Shown here: in pieces, positions 1 through 7,453 of the stretch | How the letters are laid out: each line of letters opens with the position of its first letter | How positions within the stretch are numbered: position 1 is the stretch's first letter | NCBI GenBank assembly: GCA_024235015.1 | Contig: JACKNG010000003.1 | Coordinates: forward strand, 558,001-622,000 | Length of the DNA stretch: 64,000 nt | Reading direction: 5' to 3' | DNA from: Gammaproteobacteria bacterium | GTDB lineage: Bacteria; Pseudomonadota; Gammaproteobacteria; Ga0077536 | Notes under the pieces: generated by a model | What the model saw: the letters and a program-made list of their open reading frames with translations, nothing else | Database searches by the model: none | Told to the model about the DNA's origin: nothing | Made by a program: the position numbers and the translations under genes

Positions 1-158
1 CGCTCGAGCTGGGCGCGATAGAACTCTGCGCGGCTGGGTAGGGGCTCCCCCGGATGGTGTTCGCGCAGGTGGCGACACCAGGTCGCATAAGCGGCATCGC
101 CGTTTAGCCATGCGCACCAGGCGCGCAGCAGGAAGAGTAGTCGCCGCAGGCGCGCCAT
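1..158 (-). CDS. YbdD/YjiX-family small protein (3' end outside window)
   Basis: The reverse strand reads a short protein beginning MARLRRLLFLLRAW with HLREHHPGEP and a final SRAEFYR, the signature of the YbdD/YjiX (DUF466) family, whose members are about 65 residues. Roughly 52 residues are visible before the window ends, so the gene is nearly complete. Its ATG lies one base beyond the cstA stop, so it is the second gene of a cstA operon and probably translationally coupled. In E. coli these small proteins are encoded with the CstA and BtsT transporters, where they are needed for transport activity. Too short for most ORF callers; the family call rests on motif and context. Confidence 0.8.
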   Translation of the reverse strand, partial: MARLRRLLFLLRAWCAWLNGDAAYATWCRHLREHHPGEPLPSRAEFYRAQLE

Positions 159-159
159 C

Positions 160-2247
160 TCAGCGCGCCCCCAGCGCCGTCGCCACGTAGGGTTCCTCGC
201 TGAACGGCGGCGTCGGCCGCCCGCGCACGGCGCGGTGGCAGACCCGCGCGGTGTCGACGACCAGCACCCAGGTGATGACGAGGAAGAGCGTGGTCAGGCC
301 CACGTTGAGATGATCGTTGAACACCAGCCGCGGCACCGCGGCGGCGATCTCGGGCGGCAGGGTGCCGGCCGCGAGGCGCGTTTCGAGATCGGCCGCGTGG
401 GCGAGGAAACCGATGCGTGGCGCCGCGTCGAAGAGCTTGGCCAGGGCCGCGGTGGAGGTGACCACGACCAGCCAGGCGAGCGGCACGGCGGTAACCCAGG
501 CGTAACGCGCGCGACCCGATTTCACGATCACGGTGGTGGCGACGCAGAGCGCGATCGCGGCCAGCATCTGGTTCGAGATGCCGAACAGCGGCCACAGGCT
601 GTTGATGCCGCCGTAGGGGTCGACCACGCCCTGGTAGAGGAACCAACCCCAGGCCGTCACCACCAGCGCGCTCGACAGCAGCACCCCGGGATACCAGCTG
701 ACCCGGCCGAGCGGCGCCCACACCCGTCCCAGCAGTTCCTGCAGCATGAAGCGCGCGACGCGCGTGCCGGCATCGAGCGTGGTGAGGATGAACAGCGCCT
801 CGAACATGATGGCGAAGTGGTACCACAGCGCGAGCAGGCCGCCACCCAGCGCCGTCGAGAAGATGTGCGCCATGCCGACGGCGAGCGAGGGCGCGCCGCC
901 GGTGCGCGCGAAGAGACTCGCCTCGCCCATCTCGCGCGCGAGCGTACTCATGGTCTCGGCCGAGACCGGGAAACCCCAGCCCGAAATCGTCGCCACCGCG
1001 CTCGCCGGATCGGCGCCGACGATGCCGGCCGGGCTGTTGATGGCGAAGAACACGCCGGGCTCGAGCACGCAGGCGGCGATCATGGCCATGATGGCGGTGA
1101 AGGACTCCATCATCATGCCGCCGTAGCCGATCATGCGGGCGTCGGCCTCGTTACTTAGGAGCTTGGGCGTGGTGCCCGACGAGATCAGGGCATGGAAGCC
1201 CGAGATCGCGCCGCAGGCGATGGTGATGAAGACGAAGGGGAACAACTTGCCGGCGAAGATCGGGCCGGTGCCGTCGACGAACCGGGTGACGGCCGGCATG
1301 TGCACGTCCGGGCGCAGGATGACGATGGCCACGGCGAGCGCCAGGATGGTGCCGACCTTCATGAAGGTGGAGAGGTAGTCGCGCGGCGCGAGCAGCAACC
1401 ACACCGGCAGTACCGCGGCGGTGAAGCCGTAGCCGATGACCAGCCAGGCGAGCACGCGGCCGTCGAAATCGAAGTACCCGCGCAAGCCCGGCAGGCCGTC
1501 GACCCAGCCACCGCCGGCGACGGCGGCGAGCAGCAGCACGACGCCGATGGCGGTCGCCTCCAGCACCCGCCCGGGGCGGATGCTGCGCAGATAAATGCCC
1601 ATGAAGAGCGCGATCGGAATGGTCGCCGCCACCGTGAACGTGCCCCAGGGGCTGTGCTTCATGGCGTTGACCACGACCAGGCCCAGCACCGCGATCAGGA
1701 TCACCATGATGGTCATCACCCCGGCCAGGGCGGCGAGGCCGCCAATGGGCCCCAGCTCGTCGCGCGCCATCTGGCCGAGCGAGCGGCCGTTGCGCCGCAG
1801 CGAGCAGAACAGGATGACGAAATCCTGCACGCAACCGCCGAGCACGCCGCCGATCAGGATCCACAGGGTACCCGGCAGGTAACCGAACTGGGCAGCGAGG
1901 GTCGGCCCGATCAGGGGTCCGGGCCCGGCGATCGCCGCGAAATGATGGCCGAACACGATCCAGCGGTTGGTCGGCACGAAGTCGCGGCCGTCCTCGAGGC
2001 GCTCGGCCGGCGTCGCCCGCGTGCCGTCCAGCACCAGTACCCTGGCCGCGACGAAGGCGCTGTAGAAGCGGAAGGCGAGGGCGTACACGCATCCCGCCGC
2101 GACAATGAACCACAGGCTGTTGATGCTCTCGCCGCGGTGGATGGCGATGCCGCCGACGGCGGCGCCGCCGGTCACCGCGACGGCGAGCCAGGCAAGCAGC
2201 GAGAGACCGCGCGGCGTGCGCGCGGCGGGTGATGGAGCTGGCGACAT
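160..2247 (-). CDS. cstA: Carbon starvation protein A (CstA/BtsT family transporter)
   Basis: This 695-residue polytopic inner-membrane protein has the CstA family landmarks: the early segment after RATPAERLEDGRDFVPTNRW, then FGHHFAAIAGPGPLIGPTLAAQFGY, and the central GAISGFHALISSGTTPK motif. About 16-18 hydrophobic segments are visible. Family members (CstA, BtsT) import pyruvate and probably peptides during carbon limitation, driven by proton symport. The length matches E. coli CstA (701). The start is an ATG preceded by GGGGAAG. A YbdD-type small protein follows directly, the conserved arrangement. Pyruvate is an inference from characterised relatives; substrate specificity cannot be read from the sequence. 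Confidence 0.95.
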   Translation of the reverse strand: MSPAPSPAARTPRGLSLLAWLAVAVTGGAAVGGIAIHRGESINSLWFIVAAGCVYALAFRFYSAFVAARVLVLDGTRATPAERLEDGRDFVPTNRWIVFGHHFAAIAGPGPLIGPTLAAQFGYLPGTLWILIGGVLGGCVQDFVILFCSLRRNGRSLGQMARDELGPIGGLAALAGVMTIMVILIAVLGLVVVNAMKHSPWGTFTVAATIPIALFMGIYLRSIRPGRVLEATAIGVVLLLAAVAGGGWVDGLPGLRGYFDFDGRVLAWLVIGYGFTAAVLPVWLLLAPRDYLSTFMKVGTILALAVAIVILRPDVHMPAVTRFVDGTGPIFAGKLFPFVFITIACGAISGFHALISSGTTPKLLSNEADARMIGYGGMMMESFTAIMAMIAACVLEPGVFFAINSPAGIVGADPASAVATISGWGFPVSAETMSTLAREMGEASLFARTGGAPSLAVGMAHIFSTALGGGLLALWYHFAIMFEALFILTTLDAGTRVARFMLQELLGRVWAPLGRVSWYPGVLLSSALVVTAWGWFLYQGVVDPYGGINSLWPLFGISNQMLAAIALCVATTVIVKSGRARYAWVTAVPLAWLVVVTSTAALAKLFDAAPRIGFLAHAADLETRLAAGTLPPEIAAAVPRLVFNDHLNVGLTTLFLVITWVLVVDTARVCHRAVRGRPTPPFSEEPYVATALGAR

Positions 2248-2278
2248 GTCTTCCCCGGGCAGCGTCTGGCAGGGGGAC

Positions 2279-2284
2279 AGTATA
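2279..2284 (-). promoter_or_regulatory. Candidate -10 box for cstA
   Basis: On the minus strand TATACT lies about 32 bases upstream of the cstA ATG and matches the sigma-70 -10 consensus at five of six positions. The -35 region at 17-base spacing is poor (TGAGGG), so an activator would be expected; Crp controls cstA in E. coli, but no clear Crp site was found. It sits inside a GGGGACAGTATAT string resembling one of the repeat families of this window, which may be chance. Confidence 0.35.
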
Positions 2285-2667
2285 TGGACTTCCGCTACCC
2301 GCCCTCAGGCACGCGGGAGGATTCGGCCGCGTCGGCGGCGAGGCCCGGCGCCGCCTGCGGACAGGGACCGCGAGCACGTCGGCAGTCGGCCCTGTCCGCC
2401 GTTCGGCCCGTCACGACCGGCGGCACGGCAGCGGTTCGCGCATGCGTCCATCCGGCCTCGACGCGCCGACACGGGGGCCGGTCCGTGCGTTCCCGGGGCT
2501 TGTTCCGGGCTTGTAAAGATTCTTGACTCCAGGACCCAAATCAATCGGTTATGCGGGTCTGAAATTATGAGAATCCTTACAATTCCCCCTGCACATGGCT
2601 TCCCGGCGACCGTAGCGTTTTACGCTACCCCATGAATATCAGCGACTTGTCGTCCAATGGTAAATTA
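2285..2667. other. Intergenic region between divergent cstA and PEP-CTERM genes
   Basis: About 380 bases without a convincing gene. Short reading frames here have no family features. The right half is notably AT-richer than the surroundings (runs such as AAATTATG near 2560 and TAAATTATGG near 2661), as expected for promoter DNA. A TTGACT at 2523-2528 is a possible -35, but no good -10 follows at normal spacing. Confidence 0.5.
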
Positions 2668-2682
2668 TGGCCCGATATTTGC
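2668..2682 (+). promoter_or_regulatory. Sigma-54-type promoter of the PEP-CTERM gene
   Basis: TGGCCCGATATTTGC matches the sigma-54 consensus TGGCACG-N4-TTGC with one mismatch in the -24 block. The spacing between the -24 GG and the -12 GC is exactly 10 bases. Transcription would start near 2694, giving a leader of about 36 bases that contains the AGGGGA ribosome site at 2715-2720. PEP-CTERM genes in Zoogloea and relatives are known to depend on RpoN with the PrsK/PrsR two-component system, which fits. No prsK, prsR or rpoN gene is in the window. Confidence 0.6.
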
Positions 2683-2729
2683 GCTCGAGCTTCCCCCATA
2701 ACAACCAGTCTCACAGGGGAAGACCACCG

Positions 2730-3320
2730 ATGAACCGTTCCATCCGAGTATTCACAGCGCTGCTGCTGAGTGCCTGCGCACTGTCCGCCCAGGCCGTCCC
2801 GTTCACCTTCGAGTTCGTCCTGCCGGGCTGGGACATCAACGACAACGCGGCCCTGTTCGGTGCCAATCCGGTCGTCCAGGTCACGGTCGACAACGGTTCC
2901 GGTAGCCTGATCAACCAGACCTACGCCAACAACGACATCCAGGCCGTCGCGGTGACCGCCGGCACCTACAGCAACAGCTGGACGAATGCCGAGATCTTCA
3001 TCAACACCAACGGTGCGGTGTCCTTCATCTCCACCAGCGCCGGCGGCAATCCCATCCTCGACCTGGTTCAGAATCTCAGTCAGCGCATCGTGTTCAGCAA
3101 CGCCGCCGGCACGTGGCAGTTCGGGACGGAGAGCGGGTTCACCCACACCTGGCTCGAAGATGGTCCCCAATTCGGTGGTCAAAGCATCGCTTACCACAGC
3201 CGGGATTTTGGCCTGGTCACCGGGCGGCTCATCGGCCAGGCCGTGCCGGAACCCGCGGCGCTGGCGCTCCTCGGCCTCGGCCTGATCGGCTTCGGCCGTT
3301 CGCGTCGCCGGCACGCCTGA
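2730..3320 (+). CDS. PEP-CTERM sorting-domain protein
   Basis: A 196-residue exported protein. It has a signal peptide (MNRSIRVFTALLLSACALSAQA), a beta-rich middle without recognised catalytic residues, and the C-terminal sorting signal VPEPAALALLGLGLIGFG followed by RSRRRHA. That tripartite tail (PEP motif, hydrophobic helix, basic cluster) is recognised by exosortase, which processes such proteins for the envelope or extracellular matrix. The ATG at 2730 is preferred over an upstream in-frame ATG at 2667 because AGGGGA lies 9 bases before it and the signal peptide begins there. The middle region contains VSFISTSAGG and a tract ending in an FGTESGFTHTW segment; its function is unknown. No exosortase gene is nearby. 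Confidence 0.85.
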   Translation: MNRSIRVFTALLLSACALSAQAVPFTFEFVLPGWDINDNAALFGANPVVQVTVDNGSGSLINQTYANNDIQAVAVTAGTYSNSWTNAEIFINTNGAVSFISTSAGGNPILDLVQNLSQRIVFSNAAGTWQFGTESGFTHTWLEDGPQFGGQSIAYHSRDFGLVTGRLIGQAVPEPAALALLGLGLIGFGRSRRRHA

Positions 3321-3339
3321 CCCCCAGGTCACGCCCGCT

Positions 3340-3370
3340 ACCGGGAACCCCGTCGTCGGGGTCTCCCGGT
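3340..3370 (+). terminator. Hairpin terminator after the PEP-CTERM gene
   Basis: ACCGGGA-ACCCC pairs with GGGGT-CTCCCGGT around a short GTCGTC loop with one bulged G, starting 20 bases after the stop codon. There is no strong T tract. It lies between convergent genes and could serve both. Confidence 0.55.
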
Positions 3371-3411
3371 GCATCTTCCCATCGCGCCCGCGCCGCGGCA
3401 GCGACTGCTCT

Positions 3412-3804
3412 TCACAACCCCCGGAACACCAGCTCCGAGTAACTCACGATGCCGATCACCCGCTCGTCCTCGATGACCGGCACGACGGACAGCCCGAAGC
3501 GATCGAGCAGGCGCGCGCAGTAGCGCACGTCCATGTGCGGGTCGACGCTGATCACGGGCTTGGACATGATCTCGTAGACGTTGACGCGCTCGGGCGCGCG
3601 GTCTTTCGCCAGCACCTTCTTGGCGATGTCGGCGAGCAGCACGATGCCGTACTCGTCGACCTCCGTGCGCTTCTTCACGATCAGCACCTGCAGGCGATCC
3701 TGGCGCATGATCTCCAGCGCCTGGGCGACCGTGGCGAGGCCGTCGACCTCGGTGAAAGTCTGTTCCATGACGTCGCGCGTGCGCACGACCTTGCGCGTGT
3801 TCAT
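3412..3804 (-). CDS. Tandem CBS-domain protein
   Basis: A 130-residue protein made almost entirely of two CBS motifs: one from about RDVMEQTFTEVDGLATVAQAL to IVLLADIAKKV, the second from YEIMSKPVISVDPHMDVRYC to GIVSYSELVFRG. Such Bateman modules bind adenine nucleotides (AMP, ATP, SAM) and act as sensors. There is no fused catalytic domain, so it probably acts on a partner. Its ATG overlaps the stop codon of the upstream PII-like gene by 4 bases, and two DUF1538 membrane proteins precede that, so it is the last gene of a four-gene operon. The start is fixed by the overlap. Confidence 0.85.
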   Translation of the reverse strand: MNTRKVVRTRDVMEQTFTEVDGLATVAQALEIMRQDRLQVLIVKKRTEVDEYGIVLLADIAKKVLAKDRAPERVNVYEIMSKPVISVDPHMDVRYCARLLDRFGLSVVPVIEDERVIGIVSYSELVFRGL

Positions 3805-4151
3805 AGCAGGTCCTCCACTTCCTCGCTGAGTCGTGCCATCTGGTGCGAGATGCCGACCGCGTCCTCGACGTCGACCTGGATGGCGATGCCGCTCCCGGGG
3901 CGTTCCTCGAACTCGCCGACGCGACCGATCTCCTCGAGAATGGCGCGGCTCAGGTGCTCCTCGACCAGCATCAGCACGACGTCGCGCTGGGTCTCGAGGC
4001 TGAGGCCGAAGAAGGTCTTGGAGGTCTTGAGGCCTTCGCCGCGGGCATTGGTGATGACGGTGGCGCCGGTCGCGCCGGCGTCGCGCGCGGCCTTCATCAC
4101 CGCGTCGGTCATCTTGTCCTCGACGAAGACCAGGATCATCTTGAAGCGCAT
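3801..4151 (-). CDS. PII-like (GlnB-superfamily) signalling protein
   Basis: A 116-residue protein starting MRFKMILVFVEDKMTDAVMKAARDAGATGATV, the beta-alpha-beta start of PII-fold proteins, with a later VEEHLSRAILEEI segment. The canonical T-loop of GlnB/GlnK, with its uridylylated tyrosine, is not present: between GATVITNARGEG and the second half the loop is shortened and replaced by LKTSKTFFGLSLETQ. It is therefore a PII-like protein, not a nitrogen PII. Family members bind nucleotides or small ligands and gate a neighbouring transporter, here probably the DUF1538 pair encoded immediately upstream. It overlaps the CBS gene by 4 bases. Confidence 0.75.
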   Translation of the reverse strand: MRFKMILVFVEDKMTDAVMKAARDAGATGATVITNARGEGLKTSKTFFGLSLETQRDVVLMLVEEHLSRAILEEIGRVGEFEERPGSGIAIQVDVEDAVGISHQMARLSEEVEDLL

Positions 4152-4175
4152 GGTATGCGTCCTCCTGCGTGGATG

Positions 4176-4964
4176 TCAGCTCGGCTCGTCGCCGGCGCGG
4201 CGGCGACGCTGCCAGTGGCCCCATTGTTCGGCGCACCAGGCATAGGCCATGACCGCCATGATGGGAAAGAGGCTGGCGAAGGCGATGAGGCCGAAGCCGT
4301 CGATGAGCGGGTTGCGCCCGGGTACCGACTGGGCGAGGCCGAGTCCCAGCGCCGCGACCAGCGGCACCGTCACCGTCGACGTCGTCACGCCGCCCGAATC
4401 GTAGGCCAGGGGCACGATGAGGCGCGGTGCCAGCGTGGTCTGCGCCACCACCACCACGTAGCCGGCGATGATGTACCAGTGGATGGGGTCGCCGACCACG
4501 ATGCGGTAGCAGCCGAGCGTGATGCCGACGGCGACCCCGAGCGCGACGGCGATGCGCAAACCCCACGGGTTGACCGCGCCGCCGGAGACTTCGGCGGCCT
4601 TGATGGCGACCGCGATCAGCGAGGGTTCGGCGATGGTCGTGCTGAAGCCGACCAGGAAGGCGAAGGCGTAGACCCAACCGTAGTCGCGCCAGTCGACCGC
4701 GGCCGTGGCGCCCGCGCCGATGAAGGCCGGGTCGGTGAGCTGCGCCGCCATCAGCTTGCCGAGCGGGAACAGCGCCCATTCCAAGCCGACCAGGAACAGG
4801 GTCAAGCCGACCACCACCCAGGCGAATCCGGCCAGGATGCGCGGCAGCCGCGGCGGGATGCGCTTCAAGACCAGGAACTGGAAGCCGAAGATGATGGCCG
4901 CGATCGGCAGCACGTCGCGCAGGGTGCCGAGCAGGGTCGAGGTCAGCGTGGCGAGCGCGTCCAT
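4176..4964 (-). CDS. DUF1538 membrane protein, second copy
   Basis: A 262-residue integral membrane protein of the DUF1538 family. It has about seven hydrophobic segments and the conserved cores FSTTIAEPSLIAVAIKAAE, YDSGGVTTSTVTVPLV and GRNPLIDGFGLIAFASLFPIM. The same cores occur in the neighbouring protein (4964-5698), so the two are paralogous halves. The ATG overlaps the upstream stop codon by 4 bases (ATGA). A charged tail (HWQRRRRAGDEPS) ends the protein. The transported substrate is unknown; the operon with PII-like and CBS sensors suggests a channel or transporter gated by cell energy or metabolite state. Confidence 0.8.
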   Translation of the reverse strand: MDALATLTSTLLGTLRDVLPIAAIIFGFQFLVLKRIPPRLPRILAGFAWVVVGLTLFLVGLEWALFPLGKLMAAQLTDPAFIGAGATAAVDWRDYGWVYAFAFLVGFSTTIAEPSLIAVAIKAAEVSGGAVNPWGLRIAVALGVAVGITLGCYRIVVGDPIHWYIIAGYVVVVAQTTLAPRLIVPLAYDSGGVTTSTVTVPLVAALGLGLAQSVPGRNPLIDGFGLIAFASLFPIMAVMAYAWCAEQWGHWQRRRRAGDEPS

Positions 4965-5698
4965 CAGATCAGCATGCCGTAGCCCATGACGAAGATCATC
5001 GGCGTCAACGAGGCGAAGGCGATCAGGCCGAAGCCGTCGACCATGGGGTTGCGGCCCCGGATCGACGAGGCCAGGCCGACGCCGAGCGCGGTGACCAGCG
5101 GCACGGTGATGGTCGAGGTGGTGACGCCACCGGAATCGTAGGCGATGCCGATGATCTCGTCGGGTGCGAAGCAGGTCATGACGACCACGCCGACGTAGCC
5201 GCCGATGATGATCCAGTGGATCGGCCAGCCCTTGAGGATGCGCAGCACGCCGATGACGATGGCCAGCCCCACCGACAGCGCGACGGTCAGGCGCAGGCCC
5301 TGGGCGTAGCTGTTGCGCGCCTGCTCGCCGGCCTCGATCAGCCCGCCCTCGGCGGCGACCGCGGCGGCCTCGGCGGCAACGGCGATGAGCGCGGGTTCGG
5401 CCACGGTGGTGCCGAAGCCGAGCGCGAAGGCGAACACCAGCAGCCACAGCACGCTGCCCTTGCGCGCGAACTCGTAAGCCATGTTCTCGCCGACCGGGAA
5501 CAGGCCCTGCTCGAGGCCGACGATGAAGAACGTGAGCCCGGCGACGACGCAGCCCACGCCCACGGTCAATCGCCCGACGTGCTCGATGGGCTGGCCGAGC
5601 ACCGCGACCTGGAAGAACAGCACGACCAGCAGGATGGGGGCGAGATCGCGCAGGCTGCCGATCATCGCGGCAAGCAGGCGCAGCACGAAGGACTTCAT
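4964..5698 (-). CDS. DUF1538 membrane protein, first copy
   Basis: A 244-residue polytopic membrane protein, first gene of the DUF1538-DUF1538-PII-CBS operon. Motifs GFGTTVAEPALIAVAAEAA, YDSGGVTTSTITVPLV and GRNPMVDGFGLIAFASLTPM parallel those of the next gene, indicating an ancient duplication kept as two chains. Around 118-130 it carries an acidic loop (EGGLIEAGEQARNSYAQG) absent from the partner. The paired proteins probably form one pseudo-symmetric transporter. Function beyond membrane transport is not established for the family as far as I know. Confidence 0.8.
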   Translation of the reverse strand: MKSFVLRLLAAMIGSLRDLAPILLVVLFFQVAVLGQPIEHVGRLTVGVGCVVAGLTFFIVGLEQGLFPVGENMAYEFARKGSVLWLLVFAFALGFGTTVAEPALIAVAAEAAAVAAEGGLIEAGEQARNSYAQGLRLTVALSVGLAIVIGVLRILKGWPIHWIIIGGYVGVVVMTCFAPDEIIGIAYDSGGVTTSTITVPLVTALGVGLASSIRGRNPMVDGFGLIAFASLTPMIFVMGYGMLI

Positions 5699-5792
5699 GC
5701 GCTGGTCAGGATCCCGTCCCCATGTTCACACGCTAGCACCGGCACCGGCCGGCAGCGTTGATCTCACTCAATCGGCGCCGGCCGGCGCCCGC

Positions 5793-6515
5793 TCAGGCGG
5801 GCTCGCGGCGCGCGAGTCCGACCAGGGTGGCGCGGACGGCGGCGAGATCGCCGGCCGGCGCGTCGAACGCGAGACGCACGATGCGGCGATCGAGACGGAT
5901 GTTGACGCCCTCGCCGTCACAGCCCACCAGGAGCGGCGTGACGCCGTCCGGCACCGCGACACCCACGAGCGTGCAGTAGTGGCGCACGGCGTCGGCGTGA
6001 TCGGCGTTCATGTGATCGACGATGCCGCGCTCGGCGGCGGCGTCGAAGGGATTGGCGACCAGCATGCGGTCCGGCTCGAACCAGTGGATGTCGCCGAAGC
6101 CGCCGATGTAGCGCACGCGCCGCGGGGTGATGGCGTGGAAGGCGAAGTCGTGGGTGCGATCGTAATCCATCGCCTCGGGGAAATAGCGAAAATAGCGTTC
6201 GCGCACGTCGTCGAGCACCGGTCCCGGCGCGAGACGCTCGCACTCGCCGAGGTAGGTCACCCGTCCGCTGGTCTGCAACTCGTCGACGCCACGGTCGAAC
6301 ACCGTTAGCGACACGCGCGCGTCGTGCCGCACGTTCTTGCTGTGCTGGGCGATCGAGGCGATGAGGATGACCGGCCGCGCGTCGCGATCGAGGCAATAGG
6401 GCACGACCGAACCGAACGGGTAACCGTCGACGTCGACCGAAAGCGTGGCCAGCACGCCGTCGTAGCAGGCGGCGAGCAGTTCGCGCGCCTCGTGTGCGGC
6501 TGCGGTCTTGCTCAC
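5793..6515 (-). CDS. HugZ-like pyridoxamine 5'-phosphate oxidase-fold protein
   Basis: A 240-residue cytoplasmic protein with an N-terminal split-barrel flavin/haem-binding domain (about 10-130, including GVLATLSVDVDGYPFGSVVPY and IAQHSKNV) and a C-terminal DUF2470 domain (about 160-235) with DHMNADHADAVRHYC. This arrangement is that of HugZ-type haem oxygenases and related haem-binding proteins. The family includes both haem-degrading enzymes and proteins of unknown activity, so haem use is likely but not proven. It is followed downstream by no same-strand gene within 90 bases and preceded by the esterase gene 9 bases away. Confidence 0.8.
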   Translation of the reverse strand: MSKTAAAHEARELLAACYDGVLATLSVDVDGYPFGSVVPYCLDRDARPVILIASIAQHSKNVRHDARVSLTVFDRGVDELQTSGRVTYLGECERLAPGPVLDDVRERYFRYFPEAMDYDRTHDFAFHAITPRRVRYIGGFGDIHWFEPDRMLVANPFDAAAERGIVDHMNADHADAVRHYCTLVGVAVPDGVTPLLVGCDGEGVNIRLDRRIVRLAFDAPAGDLAAVRATLVGLARREPA

Positions 6516-6524
6516 TGGCCGGCC

Positions 6525-7418
6525 TCAGCGCGCGTGTTCGCGCACGAACTCGCCGATGCGCTCGATGGCCTGCTGGCCCGGCGCCAGCATCGGCGCGAAC
6601 AGGTGCCAGACATGGATCATGTCCGGCCAAACCTCGAGCGTGACCTCGACCCCGGCCGCCTTCAGCTTCGGTTCGAGGCGGGTCGAATCGTCGAGCAGGG
6701 TCTCGGCGTCGCCGACCTGGATCAGCAGCGGCGGCAGGCCGGTGAAATCGGCGTGCAGCGGCGAGGCCAGCGGGTTCCTGGCCTCCGCTCCCTTGAGATA
6801 GACCCCGGCCATCTGCAGCAGCGGTGCCTTCTGCACCATGGGGTCGACCGCGGCGCGCGTCAGCATCGAGTCGCCGGTGCCTTCCATGTCGGTCCACGGC
6901 GAGATCGGCACGGCGCAGGCCGGCATGGGCTCACCGGCGTCGCGCAGCGCGACCAGCGCGGCCAGGGTCAGGCCGCCGCCGGCGGAATCACCGGCCAGCG
7001 CAATCTTCTCCGCCGGCGTGCCCTGGGCGAGCAGCCAACGGTAGGCGGCCACGGCATCGTCGACCGCGGCCGGGAACGGCGCCTCGGGGGCGAGGCGGTA
7101 GTTGAGCGCCAGCACGCGCGCGCTACAGGCCACGGCGAGACGCTCGATCATCGGCCGGTGCGACTGCACCGAGCCGAGCACGTAGCCGCCGCCGTGGAAG
7201 TACAGCAGCACGCGGCCGTCGTCGACCGCGGCCGGGACGATCCATTCTGCCGCTACGCCGCCGGCATCGACCGCGCTGGCGGTGACGCCGGGCAGGCCCG
7301 GCACCGCGCCGCCCATGGCATCGAGGCCCTTGCGCATCTCGGCCAGCGGCGCGTCGGGCCGGATGACCGGGTTGGTCTTCAACATGATGCGGATGTTCTC
7401 GATCTGCTGGTTGGCCAT
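6525..7418 (-). CDS. HSL-family alpha/beta hydrolase (esterase)
   Basis: A 297-residue hydrolase of the hormone-sensitive-lipase family: oxyanion motif HGGG at 75-78, nucleophile motif GDSAGG at 143-148 (Ser145), acidic residue in the GDAETLLDD stretch near 243, and catalytic His269 (DMIHVWH). These enzymes cleave short- to medium-chain esters or lactones. No signal peptide is visible, so it is cytoplasmic. The ATG at 7418 was chosen because AAGGAG stands 7 bases upstream; a longer in-frame extension overlaps the neighbour. With several Baeyer-Villiger-type monooxygenases in the window, lactone or ester hydrolysis is a plausible role, but this is inference. Confidence 0.88.
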   Translation of the reverse strand: MANQQIENIRIMLKTNPVIRPDAPLAEMRKGLDAMGGAVPGLPGVTASAVDAGGVAAEWIVPAAVDDGRVLLYFHGGGYVLGSVQSHRPMIERLAVACSARVLALNYRLAPEAPFPAAVDDAVAAYRWLLAQGTPAEKIALAGDSAGGGLTLAALVALRDAGEPMPACAVPISPWTDMEGTGDSMLTRAAVDPMVQKAPLLQMAGVYLKGAEARNPLASPLHADFTGLPPLLIQVGDAETLLDDSTRLEPKLKAAGVEVTLEVWPDMIHVWHLFAPMLAPGQQAIERIGEFVREHAR

Positions 7419-7453
7419 GGGCGGGCTCCTTCGGTTGACGCTGGGCGCCGCGC

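Noticed and set aside
160..2232. Long antisense reading frames across cstA and most other genes
   Set aside because: They arise from very high GC at third codon positions. Their translations are rich in Arg, Ala, His and Gly without family motifs, and they fully overlap well-supported genes.
2274..2285. GGGGACAGTATATGG as a third copy of the 66-base GGGGACAG element
   Set aside because: Only the first 8-9 bases match, and no inverted end is found at the expected distance of 66 bases. It is treated as a -10 region instead.
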